A DNA stretch of 64,000 nucleotides from assembly GCA_029964075.1 (NCBI GenBank), contig CM057142.1, positions 35,652,392 through 35,716,391 of the forward strand, in the 5' to 3' direction. Below the pieces are notes generated by a model. It was not told the DNA's origin, did not search any database, and saw only the letters and a list, made by a program, of their open reading frames with translations. Positions within the stretch are counted from its first letter, which is position 1. Each line of letters opens with the position of its first letter. Below, in pieces: positions 1 to 10,310 of the stretch. Both the position numbers and the translations under genes were made by a program. Source of the DNA: Patiria pectinifera. Its lineage: Eukaryota > Echinodermata > Asteroidea > Valvatida > Asterinidae.

Positions 1-540
1 GGGCTCAGTTTCATCCGATTTTTTTTTACAGAGTAACCTTCAAGTTCAAAAAATGCTCCAATAGCAAAGAAATTGAGGGCATACAAATCGCGATTTGGCC
101 CGCATAGGCAATTCTAGGACTAATTACAGGTCTGCACCCTTTAATATACTCGAGATTTGGCTATTATCCCCCAAACCACTTGTACGGCAAGAGGACGGAT
201 CTATAACTCATAGTTTATCAAACAATTCTGGAAAAATCATTTTCTTGGTCCGATATCAGGCCTGAAAATAGGCCATCTGTATGCATCTTCCCTGTTGAAG
301 GGCACCCCTACTGGGCGTTCCAGCGCCTTCCAACCCCCCACTACCCCCCTCCCCTTTTGGGAGCCTTTGTGTGCCTCCTATCACCCAAGGTCCCCCCCCC
401 CCCATTTTTGTCCGTAGGTGGTTTGCTAAAAATGTCATGCGTAATTCAGTTTTCGTTGCAAGACATTTAGGTTTTCGTTCTCTCTGTTCTCTTAAAATAA
501 ATTATCTCAAAGATAAATTCAAAGAAAAATAGTCTATTAA
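1..540. other. No gene recognised; C-rich low-complexity tract
   Basis: I see no coding signature here. A G/C-homopolymer-rich patch around 330-405 resembles the runs found in the dispersed repeats elsewhere in the window, but its termini cannot be defined. Confidence 0.5.
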
Positions 541-552
541 AATGAGCAGCGA

Positions 553-598
553 CGACGTGGATTCGAACCAGGGATCTTTGTATCCCTAGGTCATCAAA
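553..598 (-). repeat. Fragment with tRNA-like B box
   Basis: Read on the minus strand, this short stretch contains GGTTCGAATCC, a perfect RNA polymerase III B-box match, in a CCTGG...CCACG setting like a tRNA T-arm. No matching A box or full cloverleaf is visible, so it is best called a fragment of a tRNA-derived SINE or a tRNA relic. Confidence 0.3.
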
Positions 599-619
599 AC
601 TCAAGGTTTAAAACTAAAG

Positions 620-1300
620 GATTTGGGTAATAGGAAAGAAATATGCGGATAAAACATATCTGCTTTCGCTTCCAGAAAAGGATGTAGCTGGTCATGATTA
701 TATGAGTGTCATTAGTACACTTAGCTACAAAGATGATCACACATTATGTTTAAATCCGCATAGAGGGAGGCCATCATTAATACTGTAAAATATGGAAATC
801 TTGCACTTGTTAATAATGCATGGTCATACACTAAATAAGGGACTTGAATGTATAATCGGGACATCGTTAAATGGCTTATTTGCAAATTAAGCGTCTTGCC
901 ATATTGACATAACTCAATATAATGAATAGAGGACGATGGCAGTTTTATAGAGGTTTGCACTCAACAACGACGAAAGATTTCAAATCATCCTGTCGGCTAT
1001 ACTCGATCTGCCATTCTGTGTAGATGACACGAACTAGCTCCAGAGGGTCAGCGTAAATCGTCTTTTGTGATTTCCGCCAGGCTGAAACAAGACTGTACTT
1101 GGTTGCTGTGGCAATAGGCAGATCATTGAAATTGAAGTAAGTCAACAATATTATTTGGACTACAATCGGTTTTTTTTTTGTAGAACGAGTCTTACCAAAT
1201 CCTTTCAAAAAGAAGTCACTGTAACGGATTTGTCTGCTCTGCGCGCGTTACAATTAATTGGTTAGAACACAATCAATTTATTATTTTTTTAATCTTGTAA
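620..1300 (+). repeat. GPCR upstream repeat block, single copy in front of GPCR1
   Basis: This segment is homologous to parts of the tandem array at 7.94-14.54 kb, for example about 8390-9100 and 12900-13450. Shared landmarks include AATATGGAAA...GCATGGTCAT, GGGACATCGTTAAATGGC and TTGGTTGCTGTG. It lacks the 281 bp MITE found in two array copies and so represents an empty site. A minus-strand open frame at 945-1208 is broken by indels in the other copies and is not annotated as a gene. Lying just 5' of GPCR1, the block is probably part of the original duplicated promoter-side sequence. Confidence 0.7.
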
Positions 1301-1411
1301 AAGTGTTATCTGCGTGAGACTTTGAAGTTAAAATTGAAAGGTAATGGCTGGTAATGACTTTTAGATCTTTACTTTGGAAAATATTCTAAGTTTTTTTCTA
1401 ACTTCTTTCAG

Positions 1412-1517
1412 ATATCGTGTCAGAATGTACATCACATTCGACGCTTGAAGTAAAGATATCGTTCCTGGTAGAAGTGAGATAGCCGAAGAGAAATCCCATC
1501 ACTACACAATTTAACTG
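1412..1517 (+). other. 5' UTR exon of GPCR1 (predicted)
   Basis: A pyrimidine tract ending CTTCTTTCAG precedes the exon and ACTG|GTAAGC follows it. The GPCR2 copy (14989-15035) has the same arrangement, with the shared motif GAGATAGC(C/G)GAAGA and a CTG|GTAAGC donor. The GPCR pseudogene keeps a third version (20212-20259). Conservation of splice sites across three paralogues, without a conserved reading frame, supports a non-coding internal exon spliced to the coding exon that starts near 2112. Confidence 0.6.
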
Positions 1518-1559
1518 GTAAGCTGCCTTTTTTGTATCAAATGTATTATGTCTACAAAC

Positions 1560-1994
1560 TTAACCCTAAAGGGGCCGGGGGGGCGGAATCCCCTCAACAT
1601 TTTCCGTGATAGCCTCTAAAAAAAATTTTTTCGCGACCCGAGCTGTTATGACTTTTTAGCCTCGAGCTTTGCGCATCTTTTGATACCAAAAACATAAAAA
1701 TCGGACCACGGGTTGCGTAGTTAAAAAAATTTACGCGCGCGCGCGCCGAATTTTCTTCGTCGTTCGTTCGTGTACACAGACAGAATTGCCATTAGTACAT
1801 ATGAATAATTAAATTCCCAATTTTCTAAACCCCTTTGACCTATTGTCATGAAATTTCTTGGGTATGTTTAGAAAGTTGTTGCTTGCATATGCATGTGCCG
1901 AGTTCATTTTTTTTTTCACTCGATGGAGATCTTAGGGGGGGAGATCCCCGAACCCCCGAGATGGTGGTCAATAACCCGGCCCCTTTAGGGTTAA
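1560..1994. mobile_element. TTAA-flanked MITE (piggyBac-like ends), copy 1
   Basis: The element is bounded by TTAA on both sides. Its terminal inverted repeats read CCCTAAAGGGGCCGGG at the left and CCCGGCCCCTTTAGGG at the right. A TTAA target duplication with ends starting CCC is the hallmark of the piggyBac superfamily; no transposase is present. It sits in the GPCR1 5' UTR intron. The matching intron of GPCR2 (about 15036-15217) aligns on both sides and lacks it, giving a natural empty site. Other copies are at 21214, 21990, 22530, 34167 and 54350. Confidence 0.85.
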
Positions 1995-2143
1995 CAGGGA
2001 AAGCGGATACAAATTAACTATACAATAAGGCCGTTAGTATCATTACAGCTGCATGTTCAAAGTGTCACCAAATATATCGTTGAAATATGTTTTTGGTTTA
2101 CTTGAATCCAGGACGTAGTATCAGTAAGACCATTTACAGCGTC

Positions 2144-3058
2144 ATGGCGGAAAGTGTGCTAATTGCGACAAAATACTCCATCACCGTTTGCTGTGCAATA
2201 GCCATTGTCGAAAATCTCCTTGTGATTGCAGTGTTCGCTGGAACTAACAAGCTCCGCATCAAATACTACGCTTTCGTCTTCAACCTGGCCTTGGCTGACC
2301 TCATGTATGCCGTTTTAGGAATAGCCATTCCTTGGATCAGGTTATTTATACTTGATGGTCTTTATGCCACATCGTACACAGTTTCAATATTAACTATATT
2401 CTGTGCTGCTATCAATCGTTATCTAGCCCTGTCCATTATGCCACCGGCTCGGTACGATTCACTGGTGACTAAATATCGTCTTATCGGAGTTTGCGTCCTT
2501 CTTTGGTGCTTTGCTCTTGCATATGGTTTATTGACATATTTAGTAGCTTCACCTACACTTGAGGTTTTTGACGCGATAACGAGCCTTGGTTACTCACTGG
2601 TGGTGTTTATTGTTTGGGTTATCACCGCGCTTGCATATTTCTTGGCTTTCCGTAAAATCAAACAGTATACTCCACCTCTTGCATCCACGGCAGGCATCAG
2701 TGCCAATATTGAGCGAGACCAAACCCGAGTCCGGCAGACTCGTCGTCTATTAATCCTGTTTGTTCTCATTCTTGTGACGGCATTCTTTTCTTGGATGCCG
2801 TATGGCATTCTCTCATTGATTGCCTACTTCAACCCATACCTTTATTACGATAGAACTTACGTGGTATTGTTTTGGGTTGGTACCTTGCTTTACTCTCTGT
2901 CTACTGTAATCAATCCTTTGCTTTACTGGTGGCGTCTGGATGGTTTCAAAGAGGGTTTCTATGCAGTGTTCTGTCGTTGTGTCATTAAGGCGGTACCAAG
3001 AGAAACTGAAGTCGAAAGATCTGAGAATGAAAACACAGTGGCAGATACGGGTGTGTAA
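2144..3058 (+). CDS. Rhodopsin-class seven-transmembrane receptor (GPCR1)
   Basis: An intact 304-residue seven-helix receptor with a very short N-terminus. Visible class-A marks are N24 in helix 1 (ENLLVI), NLALAD with D52 in helix 2, NRY at 91-93 replacing DRY, SWMPY at 216-220 in helix 6 and NPLLY at 257-261 in helix 7. The usual helix-3 extracellular cysteine is missing and extracellular loop 2 has none, so the canonical disulfide cannot form. An in-frame ATG exists at 2087, but a splice acceptor (TCCAG) at 2111 and alignment with GPCR2 favour the ATG at 2144. The coding sequence is a single exon. The stop codon lies inside the target duplication of a foldback element. The ligand is unknown; a lineage-specific orphan receptor family is the safest reading. 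Confidence 0.9.
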   Translation: MAESVLIATKYSITVCCAIAIVENLLVIAVFAGTNKLRIKYYAFVFNLALADLMYAVLGIAIPWIRLFILDGLYATSYTVSILTIFCAAINRYLALSIMPPARYDSLVTKYRLIGVCVLLWCFALAYGLLTYLVASPTLEVFDAITSLGYSLVVFIVWVITALAYFLAFRKIKQYTPPLASTAGISANIERDQTRVRQTRRLLILFVLILVTAFFSWMPYGILSLIAYFNPYLYYDRTYVVLFWVGTLLYSLSTVINPLLYWWRLDGFKEGFYAVFCRCVIKAVPRETEVERSENENTVADTGV

Positions 3059-3060
3059 AC

Positions 3061-4223
3061 GGGTTATAGCCCGATAGACCGAAAGGTTCGATAGTCCAAA
3101 GGGTCCTTTAGTCCGAAGGGTCATTAGTCCGAAGGCTCGTGAGTTCGAAGGTTAGAAAGTCCGAAGGGCCCATACGTCCGAAAAAAAGAATAAGGTTAAT
3201 TAATCCGAAAGTTTAATAATCCGAATATACAAGTTCGATAGTCCAAACTGACAATAAGGTTCGACAGTCCGAATACACGGTAGGGTTCGACAGTCCGAAT
3301 TGACAAAAACGTTCGATAGTCCGAATAGTTGATAAGGTCCGATAGTCCGAATATACGGTATGTTTGATAGTCCGAATTGAAGTTTCGATAGTCCAAATTG
3401 AGAATAAGTTTTGATAGTCCTAATTGACAATAAGTTTCGATAGTCCTAATTAAGAATAAGGTTCGATAGTCCGAATATACAGTTGGGTATGATAGTCCAA
3501 AAAAAGAATAAGGTTAATTAATCTGAATATACGGTAGGGTTCGATGGTCCAAATTGACAATCGGGTCCGATAATCCAAATTTAGGATAAGGTCCAATAGT
3601 CCGAATATACAGTAGGGTTCGATAGTCCGAATTGACAATAAGGTTCGATAGTCCGAATTGACAATAAGGTTCGATAGTCCGAATATACGGTGGGGATCGA
3701 AGAGTCCGAATTGACAATATGGTTCGATAGTCCGAATTGACAATAAAGTTCGATAGTCCGAATGGGTAATACGGTTCGTCAGTCTGACACTTTGGACTAT
3801 GGGACTTTTCTTTTGATTTGGACTATCGGACCTTAATTATTGCCGATACGGACTGTGAGACCTTATTGTCGATTCGGACTCTCAGACCTTATAGTCTTTT
3901 AGGACTATCGAACCTTGTTGTCAATTCGGAATAATAAACCTTCGGACTATTGAATTTTATTTTCGTTTCGGAATATTGAACCTTCGGATTTACCTTATTC
4001 TAAATTCGGACTGATGAACCTTCGGACAAATGAACCTTCGGACTAATGAGCCTTCGGATTGCTGAACCTTTTGACTTTTGCATCAAATGTTGGGATTAAT
4101 GAACCTTATTTCATTTTCGGACTAACGAACCCTCTCTTATGGAATTTTGGTGCATTCGAACTATCAAACCTTGTGACTAAAGAACATTTGGACTATTGAA
4201 ACTTTGGACTATCGAGCGGCCCC
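3061..4223. mobile_element. Foldback (TU-like) element made of inverted minisatellite arrays
   Basis: The left part (about 3061-3784) is a degenerate tandem array of GGTTCGATAGTCCGAAT-type units, with exact 26 bp spacing around 3617-3690. The right part (about 3785-4223) carries the same unit in reverse orientation (ATTCGGACTATCGAACC). The ends are GGG..CCCGATAGACC and GGACTATCGAGC..CCCC. An 8-9 bp direct repeat GTGTAAAC(G) flanks the element at 3053 and 4224. GPCR2 reads TTGTAAACGTATGAG at the same place and lacks the element. Foldback elements with tandem-repeat arms are known as TU elements in sea urchin and FB in Drosophila. No transposase gene is visible. Confidence 0.85.
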
Positions 4224-4231
4224 GTGTAAAC

Positions 4232-5676
4232 GTAAGAGGGGACAGGCTGTGCGGGATCTACGTTTGGATATTAGGTTTCGCAATTTGGTGAATTGTATTT
4301 TTCTATTTCAGTTTTTTTCCAGTAAGAAACACAAACTAAAAATATATCATTTTTAAGTGTGGTTAAGGGAGAACTTTTGTGATTATCGAGTTTTGTGGTT
4401 TTTGCAGTTATTTTGAGTTTTTAAGTAATAACATACAAAAATTCATCAATCGTAAATATTCCTTATTTAGTCTGTGGACCTTTTGAAAAATATAGTAACG
4501 TATGTTATTAAAATCGAGCATTTGGGGTGACCCACCCTGCAGTATTTGGAATATTGTCGCATATCGTAATTTCTTATCTTAGTTTTGAAGTAGACAATTA
4601 CAAACACCGTCATTTCTATAAAATTGTGCATGGAGCAATTGTGTTCATGTAATAAAAATGGTTCCGTTATTAGACCTCATTGTGGCTAGAGGTAATTTTG
4701 TGATTATCAAAACGTCTCGGGGTTTGTTTAAAACTAAATTGATCGGTTGTAAAGTATTGCTTTAGGAGCCTTTTGTAAATTCCATTGTTATATTGTGCCA
4801 CTCTTTTTAAATAAGTTTTTTATGAATCGTAAATGTTGTTTAATACAGTGGATTATGGGCGCATTGCCTGGACATAATTTGGTGTTAGAGGAAGGGTATA
4901 TAAGCCGTGCTCTTGAATCTATTTCGTGATCTAACTGTGGAAATCAAATTTGAATTGATCGACATAATATAATTGCTTGGTTTTTTTACCGGTTGCTTGG
5001 ACAGTAATAATATAAGACAATTATACGGTTATGCCGAATCGAAAATATGGAGTTCATTTCGGGAAACGGTTTAAGGGTAATACCCAAACCTTGGTTTGGG
5101 TCGTATGTATCCAAACTAGCAAATGTGAGGAAGTTCAGACAAACATCAAACTAATTTATTTTGGAATAAAACCAACAAGAAAAAAGGAAATACTTTAATC
5201 CATATGACCGAAAATGATTTCTTTTACTGTGAAGCATTCACTGAACAGGATAATAGGAGCAAATGTTTCCAGATGTTGGATTGATTGCAAAGACAAAAAG
5301 TTTTCATCAGCGGAGTCTCGGCACACACGAAACTTAACTAAAACTTAACCAACTTAACTAAATCGCGGTAAAATGAGGTTGGATGCCAACCTTGAAATCT
5401 TATGCATCGAGATATATTGTAATGATTCCCGGATAATTTCTCTTTTCTTCTGTTCATGTAATACCAGAGAAATATCTTCATAAGATGGAATTTTGCGTCG
5501 GGGTGATGTAAATCAAAATTAGGTTTTGCCCTTCATTTCGACGTATAAACATTAGTTTACCTAATAAAACAAAGAAATAAAACGTCCAAATCTGATCGTT
5601 TTGACAGAGATATGAGTAATTTTCCAAGAGAGGTCAAATTAACCATTTGATCAAATATTACATTTTAGGCATTGGG
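4232..5676 (+). repeat. 3' flank of GPCR duplication block 1
   Basis: From the foldback element onward the sequence aligns with the DNA downstream of GPCR2 (about 16160-16770). Landmarks are AAGTGTGGTTAAGGGAGAAC and GGGGTGACCCACCCTGCAGT. It presumably holds the GPCR1 3' UTR. From about 4860 to 5960 there is extra sequence not found in the GPCR2 block. No coding region was recognised. Confidence 0.7.
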
Positions 5677-5920
5677 ACAAAGGTAGCCTAATTGCTTTTT
5701 TGTGTGGATATTTGCCTGGTTTACACAAACTGTATTTAGCGAGTAAACACAAGTCTAAACACTTTTTTGCTATCACCTCATGCTTAACATGCATCGCATG
5801 TAAACAAATTTGATACACTGATAGCAACAATTTTGTTAGATTTGTGCTAACTCGCTAAACACTTCTTTTTGTAGACCAAGCATATTATTATCGACACAAA
5901 GGCGATTCGGCTGCCTTTGT
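5677..5920. mobile_element. Palindromic MITE-like hairpin
   Basis: The left arm ACAAAGGTAGCC...TTTAGCGAG pairs with the right arm CTCGCTAAAC...GGCTGCCTTTGT across about 100 bp with mismatches and small gaps. The palindrome lies in the segment absent from the GPCR2 block, consistent with an insertion. No clear target duplication was seen, so the superfamily is not assigned. Confidence 0.55.
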
Positions 5921-5959
5921 ATGATTATTCATACAAGGTAGCCTAAGCGCCTCTGAGTC

Positions 5960-6654
5960 GATCAGTTATACACACTGTATAGGCAAGACCGGCGTAAATT
6001 ATTCTTTTTTATGGTCAAAATGAACACTTTTGGGATCTAAATCATACAGAAAATGATCCTGAGCAGTGTCACTATGACCCCTCATTCCTTTCTTGGGCTT
6101 CATCAAGTCCATTCGTTTTATTAAGCTATTTTCAAAGGTCCATATTATTTTTTCGTAATTGTTAGTGCTATCAATCTAGTTTTGCTTTGTAATGCTTGTC
6201 TAAAAAACAGATCACATAACAGTGTTTTGTACTGTTCAGTGTAGACCAAATTGTGTATGTCTGGACTTGTTTTTAGTGGTGGTAGTGTTCAATATTTAAA
6301 TAATAAACAGGAATCGAATCAACCTGAATTGAACTGTATCGCGTCTAGTATGCTGACTGTCTGCAATGAGTTTTTTTTTTTTCAAGGCGAAAACCCCGTA
6401 CATTTGATAGAACTGTATTTAGTTTACCGACTATGTCCTCATCTAATCACAGTACATTTTGAAACAACGTCATCCCCAGGGGTAATTTGTCCACCTTGTT
6501 GGTGCCGTAGTGCCTAATTCCTCAACAGCCTCGGAGTTATCTGCATCAGTGAATGCAGTAGACCAGAAACCATCAATCACTTACTCATGACTAGGAAAGA
6601 AAAAGCATACTTCAACCCGAACGATTGCTGTGTATAACGTACCATAATATCTCA
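5960..6654 (+). repeat. Distal 3' flank of GPCR duplication block 1
   Basis: Homology to 17690-18330 resumes here. Shared landmarks are GTATAGGCAAG, ATGAACACTTTT, AGAAAATGAT and the later stretch AAGGCGAAAACCC. No gene was recognised. The duplication therefore extended at least 3 kb beyond the receptor stop codon. Confidence 0.65.
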
Positions 6655-7774
6655 TTAAAGGGAACATGAAATAAAATTTTGATTGCATTTTTTTTTGCTT
6701 AAATCAATAAAGGATGATGTTCTTAATATTTTGTGTATGGCGGTGTTTATTTTCTGGGATCAATGGGGGGGGGGGGGAATTTGTGAACATGTTTGGTCAA
6801 ACTACTCAGCCCCACAAAGGGAAGCTTCATTAACATAAAACTTCGGGAGGGGTATGACGCAAATCAAGGGAGAGACTTGCCGCGCTGCGGGGGGCACCGG
6901 CATTGCGGCGTGCATCATAATACATGTACACGTACAATATACATGTACATTGCGGCACTGAAAGTTTTTCTGGTGTTTCGTTCGTAATCGAGAAGAAATA
7001 ACACCCAATTTTCGGCCATGCCGACAAGGTGTGTGGCTGCTTGGTGTAGCAGAACTACCAAGGATGGAGTAAGCCTTCATTTGTTTCAAGTAAATCCGAA
7101 ATATCGGAGCATTTGAAGAGCCAAAGTGAAGGTAAATACCAGAGCAAAGTGGTCCGGGCCCAGTGAGTTCGCGGCCCTCTGCGCTGCACTTTGAGCCGTC
7201 TTGCTTTGATGCTGGTCTGTACAGCAACTTGGGCATGCCCCTAAAAAAACATCAAGTCAGTGTCTGAATCATTAGAACTCTGATTCGAATCGGACGAATC
7301 TGTACCATTTTCATCGGATTCGCTAAGGAAAGAAGAGGAAGAGTCTTCGGAACTTTCACGGTCATGACGGTCGTCTTTGTTTTCATTCGACAACGGTGGC
7401 ACCGTGGCACGTCCACTTGTCCGTATGTACATGTACATGTACATGTAGACACATTCGTACGTGTGCATATAATGCCACGTACGGGTACGCGGCGGCTGCA
7501 CATACACACAGCACAGTAGCTTCGCTAATCCGTCTCGTACCCAGACGTCATTTACGGGCCCTGGATTTCTCTGCCTTTGTTTACGTCATGAACAGCGCCC
7601 TCATTTGGAGTTGCCGCGAAAATCAAAAAAGGGGGGGGGGTTCAATTTTGGACGGCAAATTACCACACTAAACGTACACCAGAACGAGTTCTGCTTTTAA
7701 TTCATATTTAATAAATGAATGTATATATAAAATAAAATACGTTATAAAAATTTTGGACTGCATGTTTCCTTTAA
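6655..7774. mobile_element. 1.1 kb TTAA-flanked transposon relic carrying a THAP fragment
   Basis: TTAA at 6655-6658 and 7771-7774 brackets ends reading AGGGAACATG...AAAATTTT and its imperfect reverse complement (AAAATTTT...CATGTTTCCT). The site is empty in a divergent paralogue at 54762-54830, where the sequence runs GTACCATCATGTCTCATTAAG straight into CCCTAAATCCATACA. Inside are ACATGTACATGTACAT microsatellites, a decayed THAP-domain sequence (7018-7240) and a minus-strand acidic serine-rich open frame. TTAA targeting suggests piggyBac-type mobilisation; the THAP fragment may have been captured. Confidence 0.7.
7018..7240 (+). pseudogene. THAP-type zinc-finger fragment, disrupted
   Basis: From the ATG at 7018 the frame begins MPTRCVAAWC, the canonical start of a THAP domain (MPxxC...C). 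It continues with LHLFQVNP, matching the HxFP region. The expected tryptophan after RSI is a TGA stop (about 7109). A single-base frame change near 7187 then separates the reading frame from the C..HF motif, which reads HFEPSCFDAG in the next frame. THAP domains are DNA-binding zinc fingers found in P-element-type transposases and many host regulators. The fragment lies inside a TTAA-flanked element. It is non-functional as a protein here. Confidence 0.65.
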
Positions 7775-8380
7775 GGTAAAAATGTAGCCCTATCCCTAAA
7801 TCCATACAATTAATTAAAGTTGCCTCAGTAATAAAAAAAAAAATAACCTTTTCATTTCAAGAAGAGTAAGAAGCACACGATAATGACGATCACATTTCCG
7901 ATTAACCGCCAAGAATCGCTATGTATATACCACTCAGCTGGACAACTTTCTTTGGGCATCCATTAGAATAGAGTACGGCTAACACTTACATCCACCGTAT
8001 GCTTTAAGATACCAAACTTGTTTTATTTTCTCAATGTAGTTGGATATAAATGCATGGTGATCCGATCCTTGGTTAAAAAATTGTGTCAACAACATGATAC
8101 AGGTGTGTTGTTAGTTGTTCCCATATAAAATCATTATCCCAAACAGACATTTCAAAAATTTTGATGATTTTTTTTCGTCAAACAGATCCTACAGTAAACT
8201 ACCATATATTTCCCCCGCACTATTTTGGAGTTTGACAAAGAGAAGCATTTAAATACTTACTCCACACCCTGCATGAATTGGTAGTTAGGTAAACCATGTA
8301 TACAATCGCTCAATAGGGAGCACATAATGGACCAATTCTTGGTAAAAACGTTCGTTTGCCTATTGTCTTTTAATACCCAA
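7775..8380. repeat. Start of upstream array; block shared with 54.8-55.1 kb
   Basis: Sequence from 7775 (CCCTAAATCCATACA) to about 8250 (TATTTTGGAGTTTGAC) is recognisable, strongly diverged, at 54774-55125. From about 7940 (CACTCAGCTGGACAACTTTC) it joins the 2.6 kb array units. No gene is supported. Confidence 0.6.
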
Positions 8381-10029
8381 CGTTTTGGGCAACGAGAGAA
8401 ATATGGAAATATGCGGGTAAAACATACGGGGAAGGGAGTTATAACCGCACAGGAGAAATAGCAAGCACAAAGGGAGGCCATCATTAATATTGTAAAATAT
8501 GGAAAACTTGCACTTGTTAATAATGCATGGTGATGCACAAATGAGGGGCTTGAATGCACAATCGGGACATCGTTAAATGGCATATTTGCAAATTAAACGT
8601 CTTGCCATATTGACATTACTCCATGTAATGAATAAAAGACGATGGCGGTTTTATAGAGTTTAGCTCTCAACAACAGAGAAATATTTCAAATAACCCTGTC
8701 GGCTATACTCTGCCATTCTGTGTAGATGACACAAACTACCTCCCGGGGGTCAGCGTAACGCGTCTTTTATGATTCCGCCAGGCTGAACTAAAACACCGTA
8801 CTTGGTTGCTGTGACAATAGGTAGATCGCTGAAATTGAAGTACTACAAACTTTTTTTTTATCTGGAACAGATCTTGCGAAATCCTATCAAAAGTCGTTTC
8901 TGTATAGCTGTATCTGCTCTACGTGCATTACTTCGATCGACTAAAGTAAATAGTTCGAACAAAATCAATGTATTCTTTTTTTTAAATTTGTACAAATTGA
9001 ATTCATATAAACAACAGTCTATACGATAGCTTTATATCTTGTACAAGAATCTACTCTACGTACGTTACTTTGATCGACTAAATCAATCAGTTGGAACCTA
9101 ATCAATTCATTTTTTTTTTATATTATACCAAGCGATATCATATCAATGAAGTAGTATGTACAACCACTTTATATCTTCTGCATTTTGTTTTTTTTTACTC
9201 ACCCTGTATAACCTCTAGGCCTACATTAATTACCACCCGCTAGGTCATGAAATTCCAGTTTTATTTATAATACGAAAGCATGGGTTCTTGGCGTAAAAAA
9301 GGCATCGAATTTAGACCTATACGGATTTATTTTGCCACTCAGCTGGACAACTTTCTTTGTGCAGCCATTACTTATTAGTCTAAGAATAGAGTACGGCTAA
9401 CACTTACATCCAACGTATGCTTTATGATACCAAACTTGTATTATTTTCTCAATGCAGTTGGATATAAATGCAAGTGGATCTGATCCTTGGTTAAATAATT
9501 GCGTCAACAACATGATACAGCTGTGTTGTTAGTTGTTCCCATATAAAATCATTATCCCAAACAGACATTTCTAAAATTTTGATGAATTGTTTTTTTCATC
9601 AAACAGATCCTACAGTAAACTACCATATAATTATTTCCCCCGCACTATTTTGGAGTTTGACAAAGAGAAGCAATTAAATACTTACTCCATACCCTGCAGG
9701 ATTTGGTAGTTGGGTAAACCGTGTATACAATCGCTCAATAGGTAGTACATAATGGACCAATTCTTGGTAAAAACGTTCATTTGCCTATTGTCTTTTAATA
9801 CCCAACGTTTTGGGCAACGGGAGAAATATGGAAATATGCGGGTAAAACACACGGGGAAGAAGGTTACATCCGCTCAGGAGAAATAGCAAGCACAAAAGCA
9901 AATAAATATATAATATATATATCTTTCACTAAAAAGAAAAAGAAGGTAGCTGATCATGATTATGCGAGTGTCATCAGTTAACTTAGCTACAAAGATGAAT
10001 ACATGCTATGTTTAACTCCGCACAAAGGG

Positions 10030-10310
10030 TAGCCTTTAGTCAAGTCCCACAAGCCAATACCCGGACCATCCGGACACGTAACGCACCCTGGATGCTGGCA
10101 CGTAAAACGACTAGCACGAGCGGCAAAGCCGCGAGGGCCTTTACTATCTCGTGGAACTAATCACTTATTCATTTATTCACGTAATATAAATCAAGCAATA
10201 TAAACCAACCAGACCCTCGCGGCTACGCCGCTCGTCCTAGTCTTTTTACGTGTCAGCATCCGGGGTGCGTCACGTGTCCGTGTAAGCGCGTGGGACTTGA
10301 CTAAAGGCTA
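10030..10310. mobile_element. 281 bp MITE with 9 bp TSD (Mutator-like), array unit 2
   Basis: Terminal inverted repeats TAGCCTTTAGTCAAGTCCCA at the left and TGGGACTTGACTAAAGGCTA at the right bound a hairpin-rich core. A second inverted pair lies around the GACGAGCGG/CCGCTCGTC motifs. The 9 bp direct repeat CACAAAGGG flanks it at 10021-10029 and 10311-10319. Units at about 8470 and about 760 show the uninterrupted target. A 9 bp duplication is typical of Mutator-like elements; that assignment is inferred. Confidence 0.85.

Noticed and set aside
945..1208. Minus-strand open frame ahead of GPCR1
   Set aside because: Looks protein-like, but the same region in the array copies (about 8650-8830, 10500-10690, 13100-13290) has frame-breaking indels and stops, so no conserved frame exists.
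2087..2143. Upstream in-frame ATG extending GPCR1 by 19 residues
   Set aside because: It lies before a splice acceptor at 2111, and GPCR2 has no equivalent; the downstream ATG aligns exactly with the GPCR2 start.
3196..3743. Minus-strand frames encoding repeats such as SIRTIEPY
   Set aside because: They are translations of the foldback minisatellite in several frames and have no independent support.
3061..4223. CRISPR-like array
   Set aside because: The repeats are degenerate, change orientation, lack unique spacers of constant length and lie in a metazoan gene context with a target duplication.
7241..7507. Acidic serine-rich minus-strand frame in the TTAA element
   Set aside because: Low-complexity composition, overlaps a CATGTA microsatellite and has no recognisable domain; could be a transposase N-terminus but cannot be supported.
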